From REEB95 sp035632055 (lineage in GTDB: Bacteria; Pseudomonadota; Alphaproteobacteria; ATCC43930; CGMCC-115725), in contig DASQHO010000001.1 in the NCBI GenBank assembly GCA_035632055.1, positions 14,882 through 78,881 on the forward strand: a stretch of 64,000 nt of DNA. Reading direction: 5' to 3'. This document shows positions 43,586 to 52,189 of this stretch, one piece after another; positions within the stretch are counted from its first letter, which is position 1, and each line of letters begins with the position of its first letter. The notes under the pieces were generated by a model. It made no database searches. It had not been told where the DNA came from and was given only the letters and a program-made list of their open reading frames with translations. Made by a program: the position numbers and the translations under genes.

Positions 43586-44974
43586 ATGCCTTGCGGTGAT
43601 GCCGACACGCTCCCTCAAGCCGCTCGGACCCGGCGTCGTTTAGGCACAAGCCGGAAACCGATCTCGAACCGTCTGGCGCTGCGATTTGCCTTATCCGCCG
43701 TGGCGCTCGGCGTGTTTCTGGTGTTCGGCGTTCTCTACGCGCTCCACAGCGCGATCGCATTCGATGCGCTGCGATGGTGGGGCGTTCATCCGCCCGTGAA
43801 AGAGCCCTTTCTCGACCTGCGATACATATTCGCCGGTGTCGAGTGTTGGGCAAAAGGGGTCAACGTCTATATTTCCAATCCGTGCGATCCGCTCGGCCGG
43901 CCGCACGGCTATTCGCCGCTGTGGCTGCGGTTCGTGTTTCTCCCGTCTCAAAGCTGGACCGTGGTCGCCGGATTGATCGTCGACCTGGTTTTCCTCATCG
44001 CCCTCAGCGCTTTCCCGTCGCCGCAAAGTCGCGGCGAGGTCGCGATCATGCTCGCCGCCGCGTTGTCGCCGCCCGTCGTCTTCGCCCTTCAGCGCGCCAA
44101 CGTCGACGTGTTGATCTTTCTGATGTTGTTGGCTGCCGCCCGACTTTGGATCGGCCGATCGTCGCGACGGATGCTGAGCTACGGCCTTGTCACGTTTGCG
44201 GGGCTTTTGAAATTCTATCCGTTGATCGTTTTGGCACTGGCCGTGCGCGAGAAGCTCAAGACGTGTGCCGCGATCCTCGGCATCGCCGGGATTCTGCTGA
44301 TTGGATTCGTCGCCTATTTTCACACGGAGCTCGTCGAGATGACGCGCAACATTCCGACTGGTGGCTATTACATGGGCGACATGTTCGGCGCGGAGAATTT
44401 TCCCGACGGCATCACGGCCGCGTACCTCGGCACAAGCGGCGGTTGGTTCGGTATCGCCCTATGGAGCGCGCTGTTCGCGCTGACCCTGGCAGTCGCGGCC
44501 GCAACATTCTTGTTGTTGGCAGGGCGTCATGAAATCGCGCGGCTCGCTCCGCTCGAGTCCGCGCTCCTTTTGTTCGGCGCGGTGGTGATCTGTGGCTGTT
44601 TCTTCGCGGGACAGAACGTCGGCTATCGCGGCATCTTCCTCCTGTTTCCGGTGCCCGGCTTGTTTGCGCTGCATCGGCGATCCAGTGACCGCCGTGCGCG
44701 ACGCCTGGCGGCTCAGGCGTGCACGCTCGTGCTCTTCGTCCTGTGGCAGGGAATTTTGACGTGGAACGCCAACGCCTTGGATGCTGCGCGCATGTGGTTG
44801 GATGCGCCTTTTGCTTCGGCGTTATGGATAGCGCTGTGGTCGGCGCGAGAATTGGCCTGGTGGCTGCTCGCAGGGATCCTGTCCGGGATTGTCCTCTGTT
44901 TCGTCGTCGAATCGCCCGCCTTTGACGGGCTTCGGCATGCGTTCGAGCGTCGTTCCAGCATGGAATCGTCGTAG
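43586..44974 (+). CDS. GT87-family (DUF2029) polyprenyl-dependent glycosyltransferase
   Basis: This ~460-residue multi-membrane protein of the DUF2029/GT87 family includes mycobacterial AftC and PimE, which use polyprenyl-phosphate sugars. About ten helices are predicted. The catalytic-type Asp of these GT-C enzymes lies in the first outer loop ('EPFLDLRYIFAG'). Other segments include 'FLMLLAAARLWIG' and 'LVTFAGLLKFYPLIVLALAV' (a GLLKxYP motif typical of the family). The ATG giving MPCGDADTLPQA was chosen over longer frames. It is followed seven bases later by the DprE1-like gene, so donor synthesis and transfer may be co-expressed. Confidence 0.85.
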   Translation: MPCGDADTLPQAARTRRRLGTSRKPISNRLALRFALSAVALGVFLVFGVLYALHSAIAFDALRWWGVHPPVKEPFLDLRYIFAGVECWAKGVNVYISNPCDPLGRPHGYSPLWLRFVFLPSQSWTVVAGLIVDLVFLIALSAFPSPQSRGEVAIMLAAALSPPVVFALQRANVDVLIFLMLLAAARLWIGRSSRRMLSYGLVTFAGLLKFYPLIVLALAVREKLKTCAAILGIAGILLIGFVAYFHTELVEMTRNIPTGGYYMGDMFGAENFPDGITAAYLGTSGGWFGIALWSALFALTLAVAAATFLLLAGRHEIARLAPLESALLLFGAVVICGCFFAGQNVGYRGIFLLFPVPGLFALHRRSSDRRARRLAAQACTLVLFVLWQGILTWNANALDAARMWLDAPFASALWIALWSARELAWWLLAGILSGIVLCFVVESPAFDGLRHAFERRSSMESS

Positions 44975-44980
44975 CTTTCG

Positions 44981-46426
44981 ATGACGCGGACCGGATGGGC
45001 GCGGCCGACCCGTGCACGATCTTCGGTTACGCCTCGCAAAAAAACTGAGACCATGGGGCCGATGGCACGTGACGGAACCGCAGCATGGCCAGCCGGCCCG
45101 TCCGAGCGGCGGTCCCTGGTGACGATGGACGGTGGCGTCCGGGTCGCCAGCGCGGCGGTACAGCGGCCGGACCGCCACGCGCATTTCCGCAAGCACGAGA
45201 ACGCGCTGCCGGCGATACCGCGCGGCGCGGGCTTTTCCTTCGCGGCTGCGAGCTTCGGCAGCGGCGCGGAATCGATCGAGGTCACGGCATTTGACCGCGT
45301 GCTCGATTTCGACACGCGGACCGGACAGGTCGAGGTCGAGGCCGGCGCAACGCTCGGCGCGCTTTTCGAAATTTTGGCGGTGCGCGGTTACTACTTGCCC
45401 GTTCAGCCGGGCCATCACCGTATCACGGTCGGCGGCTGCATTGCCGCGAACGTCCACGGCAAAAATCCCGCCCGCGACGGAACGTTCGTCGCTCAGGTCG
45501 AAAGCGTCCGTCTCTTTCATCCGCATCACGGCTGTTTGGAACTGTCGCGCGACAAGGAGCCGGCGCTATTTCACGCGACCTGCGGCGGGATGGGCCTCAC
45601 CGGGATCATCGTCGCAGCGCGGCTCCGGACACAGCGTCTTCCCGGTGCGTCGCTTCGGGTTGCGCACCGCCAAGTCACCACGATCGCCGAGGGAGCCGGC
45701 CTGTTGACCGAAGACGCCGCGCGCAGCGATTTGGCATATGGCTGGTTCGATTGCGCGCGCCGTGGCCGCGCCCATGGACGCGGCATTGTCGTGACGGGGC
45801 AATTCGTCTCCACCCGCGAAACAGAATCGACGCTCAAGCTACCGCGGAGTCGCTTCTCGCCGGAAGCACGGGCATGGCTCCCGTTTTCATTGCTCAATCC
45901 GGCCTCCATTCGGCTCGTGAACGCCGCCTATTTCTGGTCGCTGCGCCGCTCCAGCAACACAATCGTAACGCTTGCCGACGGGCTCTATCCGACACGGGCC
46001 AACGAGCTTTATCTCTCGCTTTTCGGCCGCCGCGGATTGCATGAGTGCCAAGCCCTCGTCCCGCACGCTAATTTGGCCGAATTCGCCGCGCGGCTGCGCG
46101 ATCACGCAACGCGAGCCGGCGCGTGCATCACGCTCACCGTCGCCAAGCCGTTCAACGGCACATCGGACCTCATTCGTTTTGACGGGAGCGGAATCAGTCT
46201 GGCTATCGAGATGCCGCGCTCGGCGGCCGCAGACCGGCTGTTGCCCGAGGTCGATCGCCTGGTCGTCGACCTGGGTGGCCGTCCAAACATCATCAAGGAC
46301 TCCCGCTTGCCGCGATCGATCTTCGAAGCCACGTATCCAGACTGCGACCGCTTCCGGACAATCTTACGCCGATGGGACCCGCAACGGCTCTTCCGTTCCG
46401 AACTCTCGGAGAGGCTCGGCCTGTGA
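44981..46426 (+). CDS. DprE1-like FAD-linked oxidase (decaprenylphosphoryl-ribose type)
   Basis: This 481-residue FAD-binding oxidoreductase is closely patterned on DprE1, which oxidises decaprenylphosphoryl-ribose at C2 on the way to the arabinose donor. Shared segments are 'IPRGAGFSFAAASFG', 'HRITVGGCIAANVHGKN', 'CGGMGLTGIIVAARL', 'YGWFDC', the substrate-lobe 'VAKPFNGTSDLIRFDGSGIS' and 'NIIKDSRL', whose Lys matches the catalytic Lys. The position of the active-site Cys of mycobacterial DprE1 ('NICVDFP') reads SLAIEMP. The start is uncertain; ATG codons at 45053 and 45062 are alternatives. An SDR partner overlaps its end. Confidence 0.85.
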   Translation: MTRTGWARPTRARSSVTPRKKTETMGPMARDGTAAWPAGPSERRSLVTMDGGVRVASAAVQRPDRHAHFRKHENALPAIPRGAGFSFAAASFGSGAESIEVTAFDRVLDFDTRTGQVEVEAGATLGALFEILAVRGYYLPVQPGHHRITVGGCIAANVHGKNPARDGTFVAQVESVRLFHPHHGCLELSRDKEPALFHATCGGMGLTGIIVAARLRTQRLPGASLRVAHRQVTTIAEGAGLLTEDAARSDLAYGWFDCARRGRAHGRGIVVTGQFVSTRETESTLKLPRSRFSPEARAWLPFSLLNPASIRLVNAAYFWSLRRSSNTIVTLADGLYPTRANELYLSLFGRRGLHECQALVPHANLAEFAARLRDHATRAGACITLTVAKPFNGTSDLIRFDGSGISLAIEMPRSAAADRLLPEVDRLVVDLGGRPNIIKDSRLPRSIFEATYPDCDRFRTILRRWDPQRLFRSELSERLGL

Positions 46427-47151
46427 GCGCACTCGTCTTCGGTGCCTCCGCGGGCCTCGGTCGCGCGCTCGCTCGCGAGCTCGCCTCCCGTGGAGAGAAC
46501 CTCGTGCTGGTCGCGCGGAATCCCGAAGACCTCGCGGCCGAAGCGGCTCACCTGAGAACCGTTTACGGCGCCACGGTCGAATGGATGGCGCTGGACGCGT
46601 CCGATCCGCGCGCGACTGAAGAATTGACCGAGCTGGCCGGAGCTGCGGCGATCCGCGACCTCTTTTTTCCCATCGGCATGGGGATCGAAGAAGACGACGG
46701 GTCCCTTCCACCGGCGACGATCGCGGCGCTGGTGAGCGCGAACCTCACCAGCGTGATGGCGGCCGTCAGCCTCTTCCTGCCCAGACTTCTCGCCGCCAAC
46801 GTTGGCAACATCATCGGCATCGGCTCCGTTGCCGCATTGCGCGGCCGGAGCCGCAATGTCGCGTACGCCGCCGCCAAGCGAGGGCTCGAAAGCTACTTCG
46901 AGAGCCTCAGGCACCGCACGGCCGCGAGCGGCGTGCGCGTTCAATTTTATCGGCTTGGCTATCTCGACACCCAGATGTCGTTCGGCCGGCACTTGCCGTT
47001 TCCGAAAGCCTCCGTCCAGGCGATCGCCTGCACTGTCATGCGCAATCTGGGAAAGGATGTCGGCTGCATGCCGTTGCCTGCGTTTTGGCGGCCGGTTGGC
47101 TGGGCGTTGCGAGCCCTCCCGTGGCGTATTTACCGTCGGTTGAATTTCTGA
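46423..47151 (+). CDS. DprE2-like short-chain dehydrogenase
   Basis: This 242-residue short-chain dehydrogenase begins with a GTG overlapping the preceding stop (GTGA). It has the NAD motif 'VFGASAGLGRALARELASRG', the catalytic Ser/Tyr/Lys region 'IIGIGSVAALRGRSRNVAYA' followed by 'AAKRGLESYFESLRHR', and 'YRLGYLDTQMSF', all as in DprE2. DprE2 reduces the keto sugar produced by DprE1, so the pair would epimerise a polyprenyl-linked ribofuranose to arabinofuranose. In the window the pair stands behind a GT87 transferase, the expected user of such a donor. Confidence 0.85.
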   Translation: MSALVFGASAGLGRALARELASRGENLVLVARNPEDLAAEAAHLRTVYGATVEWMALDASDPRATEELTELAGAAAIRDLFFPIGMGIEEDDGSLPPATIAALVSANLTSVMAAVSLFLPRLLAANVGNIIGIGSVAALRGRSRNVAYAAAKRGLESYFESLRHRTAASGVRVQFYRLGYLDTQMSFGRHLPFPKASVQAIACTVMRNLGKDVGCMPLPAFWRPVGWALRALPWRIYRRLNF

Positions 47152-47327
47152 GATCAAACTGTGTGGACCGGAGTTCGGCAACCGGCAGGTCGCAACCCAT
47201 TCATAAATCTGTGCTTTGCTTGATTTCGCGGCGTCAGTGGGGTTTAGTCGCGCAGACTGTAACGCGGGCGGGCGAGACCTGCGAAAAGGCGTCGCCGCGG
47301 GGCAATTGCGGTCATTTCAAGGCATAC

Positions 47328-47353
47328 GGAATTTCGGCGGCGGCGCGACGTTC
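47328..47353 (+). promoter_or_regulatory. Putative ECF-type promoter of ugd
   Basis: GGAAT (47328-47332) is followed after exactly 16 bases by CGTTC (47349-47353), 28 bases ahead of the ugd ATG. The -35 and -10 cores are the same as those upstream of the sigma gene itself (GGAAT-N16-CGTT). The rest of the 47152-47381 interval holds no gene I can support. Confidence 0.45.
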
Positions 47354-47381
47354 TTAGCTTCGACAGTCGGGAGTTTGCAGA

Positions 47382-48725
47382 ATGCGAATTGCGGTCATCG
47401 GCAGCGGTTATGTTGGCCTGGTCTCGGGCGCGTGCTTTTCCGAATTTGGCGTCGAAGTCACCTGCGTCGACAATGACGCGGCCAAGATCGCGCGTCTGCA
47501 ACGCAGCGAGATTCCGATATTCGAACCGGGCCTCGACCAGATCGTCCAGTCGAACGCCGCCAACGGCCGCCTGCATTTCGCCACGGACCTGGCCAAGGCG
47601 GTCGAAGGCGCCGACGCGGTGTTCATCGCCGTCGGAACCCCGTCACGCCGTGGCGACGGCCATGCCGATTTGTCCTATGTGTTTGCCGCCGCCGAGGAAA
47701 TCGCCAAGGCGGTCAAGGAATACACGGTCGTCGTCACCAAATCGACGGTGCCGGTTGGCACCGGGCGCAAGGTCGCCGAAATCCTGCGCAAGCACCTGCC
47801 AGAATCCAAATTCGATGTCGTCTCGAATCCGGAATTCCTGCGCGAAGGCTCGGCGATCGAAGACTTCATGCGCCCCGACCGGGTGGTGATCGGCACCGAC
47901 AGCGAGCGCGCCGCTGGCGTGATGCGCCAGCTTTACCGGCCGCTCTCTCTCATCGAGAAACCAATCCTGTTCACCTCGCTCGAGACTGCCGAGCTGATCA
48001 AGTACGCCGCCAACAGCTTCCTCGCCACCAAGATCACCTTCATCAACCAGGTCGCCGATCTGTGCGAGAAGGTCGGCGCCGATGTCCAGGATGTCGCGCG
48101 CGGCATCGGCCTCGATGGCCGCATCGGCCGCAAGTTCCTGCACGCCGGGCCTGGTTTCGGCGGTTCGTGCTTCCCGAAGGACTGCCTGGCGCTGGTCAAG
48201 ACGGCGCAAGAGGCCGGCGCGCCGCTCGGTATCGTCGAGACTGTGGTTGCCGCGAACGACGCGCGCAAAACGCATATGGCCGAACGCATCATCCAGGCCT
48301 GCGGCGGCAACGTGAAGGGCAAGACCATCGCCGTGCTCGGATTGACGTTCAAGCCCAACACCGACGACATGCGCGACAGTCCGAGCCTGGCGATTGTCCC
48401 TGCGCTGCAACAGGCTGGCGCGACGATCCGCGTGTTCGATCCCGAAGGCACAGATGAGGCGAAAAAGCTGCTCACCGGCGTCACTTTCTGCGCCGGTAGC
48501 TACGAGGCGATGGAGGGCGCGCATGCCCTTGTCCTGATCACCGAATGGAATGAGTTCCGTGCGCTCGACCTTGACCGGGTCAAGTCACTGCTCAAGACGC
48601 CGACCATCATCGACCTGCGCAACATTTACAAGCCGGCCGACATGGCCGAGGCCGGCTTTCACTATTTCAGCATCGGGCGCCGCGCCGCCGCACCGGCGCG
48701 CCAACGCCTCCAGGCCAAAAGCTGA
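47382..48725 (+). CDS. ugd: UDP-glucose 6-dehydrogenase
   Basis: This 447-residue enzyme oxidises UDP-glucose to UDP-glucuronate with two NAD+. It has the N-terminal Rossmann 'MRIAVIGSGYVGLVSGACFS', 'STVPVGTGRKV', 'SNPEFLREGSAIEDFMRPDR' and the catalytic Cys in 'GFGGSCFPKD'. The C-terminal domain contains 'GLTFKPNTDDMRDSPS'. Length is normal. It is followed 14 bases later by the UDP-xylose synthase gene, which uses its product. A putative ECF promoter lies just upstream. Confidence 0.97.
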   Translation: MRIAVIGSGYVGLVSGACFSEFGVEVTCVDNDAAKIARLQRSEIPIFEPGLDQIVQSNAANGRLHFATDLAKAVEGADAVFIAVGTPSRRGDGHADLSYVFAAAEEIAKAVKEYTVVVTKSTVPVGTGRKVAEILRKHLPESKFDVVSNPEFLREGSAIEDFMRPDRVVIGTDSERAAGVMRQLYRPLSLIEKPILFTSLETAELIKYAANSFLATKITFINQVADLCEKVGADVQDVARGIGLDGRIGRKFLHAGPGFGGSCFPKDCLALVKTAQEAGAPLGIVETVVAANDARKTHMAERIIQACGGNVKGKTIAVLGLTFKPNTDDMRDSPSLAIVPALQQAGATIRVFDPEGTDEAKKLLTGVTFCAGSYEAMEGAHALVLITEWNEFRALDLDRVKSLLKTPTIIDLRNIYKPADMAEAGFHYFSIGRRAAAPARQRLQAKS

Positions 48726-48739
48726 ACGGGAGCATTCCA

Positions 48740-49729
48740 ATGGCCTCCACCCGCAAGCGTATTCTCGTCACCGGCGGCGCCGGCTTCCTCGGCTCGCATC
48801 TGTGCGAACGGTTGCTCGCCGAAGGCAACGACGTGCTCTGCGTCGACAATTACTTCACCGGCCGCAAGGACAATGTCGGCCATCTCCTCGGCCAGACCAA
48901 TTTTGAGGCGATGCGCCACGACATCTGCTTCCCGCTCTATGTCGAGGTCGACGAGATCTACAACCTTGCCTGCCCCGCCTCGCCCATCCACTACCAATTC
49001 GATCCCGTGCAGACGACCAAGACCAGCGTCATCGGCGCGATCAACATGCTGGGCTTGGCGAAGCGGGTGAAGGCCAAGGTCTTCCAGGCTTCGACCTCGG
49101 AAATTTACGGTGATCCCAATATCCATCCGCAAACCGAGGATTACCGCGGCAACGTCAATACGCTCGGCCCGCGCGCCTGCTACGACGAAGGTAAGCGCTG
49201 CGCCGAAACGCTGTTCTTCGATTACCTGCGGCAGCACAAGCTGCGCATCAAAGTGGCGCGCATCTTCAACACCTACGGTCCGCGCATGCATCCGAACGAC
49301 GGCCGCGTCGTGTCGAACTTCATCGTCCAGGCGTTGAAGAACGAATCGATCACCGTTTATGGCGATGGCAAACAGACTCGGGCCTTCTGCTATGTCGACG
49401 ATCTGATCGAAGGCTTCGTCCGGCTGATGGCATCGCCCGATTCCGTCACCGGTCCGATCAATCTCGGCAACCCGGTCGAAACCACCGTCGGTGAACTCGC
49501 CGAGAAGATCATCACCATGACCGGCTCGCGCTCGAAGATCGAGCGCCGGCCGCTGCCGGTCGACGATCCGGTCCAGCGATGCCCGGACATCGGCCAAGCC
49601 AAGAAGATTCTCGGCTGGCAGCCGCGCGTGCCGCTCGAAACGGGCTTGCAGCATACGATCGCCTATTTCGACCGGCTGCTGACCGAGCGCGGCGAGAAGC
49701 CCGAACCGACGCTGCGCGTCGTCGGCTGA
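48740..49729 (+). CDS. uxs: UDP-glucuronate decarboxylase (UDP-xylose synthase)
   Basis: This 329-residue extended SDR converts UDP-glucuronate to UDP-xylose. It has the NAD motif 'VTGGAGFLGSHLCERL' and the UXS-specific 'FEAMRHDICFPLYVEVDEIY' and 'LACPASPIHYQ'. Catalytic residues lie in 'ASTSEIYGDP' and in YxxxK 'CYDEGKRCAE', and 'ARIFNTYGPRMHPNDGRVVS' is also present. These segments separate UXS from dTDP-glucose dehydratases. ATG is preceded by GGGAGC. It forms a two-gene unit with ugd. UDP-xylose could feed lipopolysaccharide or exopolysaccharide synthesis by the nearby transferases. Confidence 0.95.
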   Translation: MASTRKRILVTGGAGFLGSHLCERLLAEGNDVLCVDNYFTGRKDNVGHLLGQTNFEAMRHDICFPLYVEVDEIYNLACPASPIHYQFDPVQTTKTSVIGAINMLGLAKRVKAKVFQASTSEIYGDPNIHPQTEDYRGNVNTLGPRACYDEGKRCAETLFFDYLRQHKLRIKVARIFNTYGPRMHPNDGRVVSNFIVQALKNESITVYGDGKQTRAFCYVDDLIEGFVRLMASPDSVTGPINLGNPVETTVGELAEKIITMTGSRSKIERRPLPVDDPVQRCPDIGQAKKILGWQPRVPLETGLQHTIAYFDRLLTERGEKPEPTLRVVG

Positions 49730-49734
49730 ACGCT

Positions 49735-51072
49735 CTAATCCTTCACGCCGGCCGCAGCGAGCGCCTGCTTTTGCCGCTTGGCCAGCGCCTTCTCGTCAAA
49801 ATCGGCGATCAGCTCGTGGAACATGCGTTGCCAGTTGATCTCGGCTTTGAGCCGCAGGAACACCGAGCCGAGGCCGACCGCGGCGCGGTCCATGAATACG
49901 AATTCGCGCGGCGGCTTGACGCCACCGAGACGGCGGATATCGGCGTGCACGGTTTCGGCGACTTCGCGGCCATAGGCGCCCGAACCGTGCTCCTGGATGC
50001 GGCGCTCGCGGTTCTCCAGCAACGGCTCGTAGACGTAGCGCGCCCAGCGATTGAGCGCGGCGATCATCTCGCGTGACAGGTTCTTGAATCCCCAAGTCTC
50101 GTACGCCGAAATCGCCAGCTCTTGGTCGTCGCGGTCGAGCGCGTGATAGAGATCGATGACGCCGCGCACGAACGGCGCGGGAAACACGCGGATACAGCCG
50201 TAATCGAGAAGATTGATGCTGTGGTCTCGCCGCACCGTGTAGTTGCCGAGATGCGGATCGCCGTGGATGACGCCGTAGTAGTAGAACGGCACGTACCAGG
50301 CGCGGAACATGTTGCGCGCGATCTGGTTGCGAACCGCAAGGCTGCGTTCTGCGGCGGCCTCGACGAACGGCCGGCCTTCGAGCCAACTCATGGTGAGGAG
50401 CCGGCGCGTCGACAGTTTGGCGATGTATTCCGGCACGTGGACGCCGGGCTCATCTTCCAGCATCGCGCCAAACAGCCCCATGTGCGCTGCCTCGCGGCGA
50501 TAATCGAGCTCTTCGCGCAGCCGCGCGGCAAGTTCCTTCTGCACTTCGCCGGTATCGATCGACCGGTCATACCGCTCGAACAGTGCCAGCACGATCTTCA
50601 GCTGCTGTAAATCAGCCTCGACCGCCGATTCCATGTCGGGGTACTGCAGCTTGCAGGCGAGATCGGCACCGTCGAGACCGACGGCGCGATGTACCTGGCC
50701 CAGGGATGCGGCATGCGCGGCGTCGCGTGAGAAGCTTTTGAACTTTGACTGCCAGTTTTCGCCCAACTCACTCGCCATGCGGCGCTTGACGAACGGCCAG
50801 CCCATCGGCGGCGCATTTGATTGCAGCGTCGCCAGTTCGTCGGCGTATTCGTGCGGCAGCGCATCCGGCAGCGTCGCCAGCAGCTGCGCCACTTTCATCA
50901 GCGGACCCTTGATCGCGCCAAGCGAGGCCTTCAGATCGGCGGCGTGGCGCGGCCGGTCGAGCTTGAGGCCAAGGTAGCGCGAACCCGCCAAGCGGGCAGC
51001 CAAACCGCCCATCGCGGTCGAGACTTGCGCATAGCGGCGCACGCGGCGCGTGAGATTGTTGCGGTCGGCCAT
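49735..51072 (-). CDS. UbiB/ABC1 (AarF)-family atypical kinase
   Basis: This 445-residue protein of the UbiB/ADCK family has ATPase or kinase-like activity and is generally linked to ubiquinone or lipid homeostasis. The defining extension appears as KGPLMKVAQ (KxGQ-type). Kinase-fold residues are seen in 'ASLGQVHRAV' (A-rich loop replacing the Gly loop), 'DLACKLQYPDME', the catalytic loop 'VIHGDPHLGNYTV' and 'LLDYGCIR' for the metal-binding Asp. The ATG giving MADRNNLTRR was chosen. It has its own promoter region upstream, with a perfect GGAAC-N16-CGTT site. It converges on uxs. Confidence 0.92.
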   Translation of the reverse strand: MADRNNLTRRVRRYAQVSTAMGGLAARLAGSRYLGLKLDRPRHAADLKASLGAIKGPLMKVAQLLATLPDALPHEYADELATLQSNAPPMGWPFVKRRMASELGENWQSKFKSFSRDAAHAASLGQVHRAVGLDGADLACKLQYPDMESAVEADLQQLKIVLALFERYDRSIDTGEVQKELAARLREELDYRREAAHMGLFGAMLEDEPGVHVPEYIAKLSTRRLLTMSWLEGRPFVEAAAERSLAVRNQIARNMFRAWYVPFYYYGVIHGDPHLGNYTVRRDHSINLLDYGCIRVFPAPFVRGVIDLYHALDRDDQELAISAYETWGFKNLSREMIAALNRWARYVYEPLLENRERRIQEHGSGAYGREVAETVHADIRRLGGVKPPREFVFMDRAAVGLGSVFLRLKAEINWQRMFHELIADFDEKALAKRQKQALAAAGVKD

Positions 51073-51129
51073 GACCGGCGGAGTTTCCCCAGGCAGCAGC
51101 GCGCTGTCCACCGCCAAAACTGGGCGAAA

Positions 51130-51154
51130 AACGCTGGCAGGGTTGCGCGGTTCC
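51130..51154 (-). promoter_or_regulatory. Putative ECF-type promoter of the ubiB-like gene
   Basis: On the minus strand GGAAC (51154-51150) and CGTT (51133-51130) are spaced by exactly 16 bases, a perfect match to the alphaproteobacterial ECF/EcfG consensus. The site lies 57 bases ahead of the kinase start codon, in a 112-bp divergent intergenic region. Confidence 0.6.
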
Positions 51155-51184
51155 GGCCAAGCTCGCAGCATGGTTGGGGGAAGC

Positions 51185-52189
51185 ATGACGGCCAACGCTC
51201 GCGCGATCGACATCCACAATCACATCGTGCCGGCGGACATTCCGCCCTATGCCGGCAAGCACGGCGGCAGCCGCTGGCCGCAGATGGCGGCCTGCGACGC
51301 CAACCACAAGAACGTGATGATCGACGGCAAGAATTTCCGCACGGTCAGCGACCAGTGCTGGGCCGTCACCCGACGGATCGAAGCGATGGACGCCACCGGC
51401 ATCGGCGTACAGGTCCTGTCGCCGATGCCCGAGCTGCTGTCCTATTGGTTCCCGCCCGACGACGCAGTCGCCTTCGGCCACGTCGTCAACGGCGCGATTG
51501 CCGAGATGGTGGCGCGCGCGCCGACACGCTTCGCCGGGCTTGGCATGGTGCCGCTGCAGGACCCGGAGCTGGCGGCGCGCGAGCTCGAACGCTTGATGAA
51601 AGACGGCTTCCGCGGCGTCGAGATCGGCACCAATGTCAACGGCGTTGCGATCGGCGATCCGCGCTTTGAATCGTTCTTCGCGGCAGCGGAACGCCTCGGC
51701 GCCGCGATCTTCGTCCACGCACTCCATCCGGCGAGCCTCGAACGCATCGTTGGGCCGCCGCGGCTGGTGCCCTTTGTCGCCTTCCCGGGCGAGACTAATT
51801 TCGCCATTTGCTCGCTGATCACCGGCGGCACGCTGGAAAGGCATCCCAAGCTGCGCATCGCCTTCAGCCACGGCGGCGGCACCTTTGCCATCGTTCTGCC
51901 GCGCCTGGCGCAAGGCTGGAGCATCTCGCCAGCGCTGCGCGAGATCATCAAAATCAACCCACGCGAAACCGCGCGGCGGCTCTATTACGACACGCTGGTA
52001 TTCGAGGCGAAGACGATCCGTCTCCTGATCGATCTGTTCGGCACGAGCCAGCTTTGCATCGGCAGCGACTTTCCCTTCGATGGCGGCGATAAGGAGCCGC
52101 TGCGCGAGATCGGCAAGCTTGGACTCAGCGCGGACGATCTCGCCTCACTTCACGAAGGCAACGCCAAGAGATTCCTCGGCCTCGCCTAG
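51185..52189 (+). CDS. ACMSD-type amidohydrolase/decarboxylase
   Basis: This 334-residue TIM-barrel metal enzyme belongs to the amidohydrolase_2 family (ACMSD, gamma-resorcylate decarboxylase relatives). Metal ligands are visible in 'IDIHNHIVP' (HxH), 'IFVHALHP', 'AFSHGGGTFA' and the late Asp in 'LCIGSDFPFDGGD'. 'GDPRFESFFAAAERLGA' is also typical. It probably decarboxylates an aromatic or semialdehyde acid rather than hydrolysing an amide. The ATG giving MTANARAIDIHNH was chosen; a longer frame overlaps the kinase gene. No pathway genes for aromatic breakdown lie beside it. Confidence 0.9.
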   Translation: MTANARAIDIHNHIVPADIPPYAGKHGGSRWPQMAACDANHKNVMIDGKNFRTVSDQCWAVTRRIEAMDATGIGVQVLSPMPELLSYWFPPDDAVAFGHVVNGAIAEMVARAPTRFAGLGMVPLQDPELAARELERLMKDGFRGVEIGTNVNGVAIGDPRFESFFAAAERLGAAIFVHALHPASLERIVGPPRLVPFVAFPGETNFAICSLITGGTLERHPKLRIAFSHGGGTFAIVLPRLAQGWSISPALREIIKINPRETARRLYYDTLVFEAKTIRLLIDLFGTSQLCIGSDFPFDGGDKEPLREIGKLGLSADDLASLHEGNAKRFLGLA

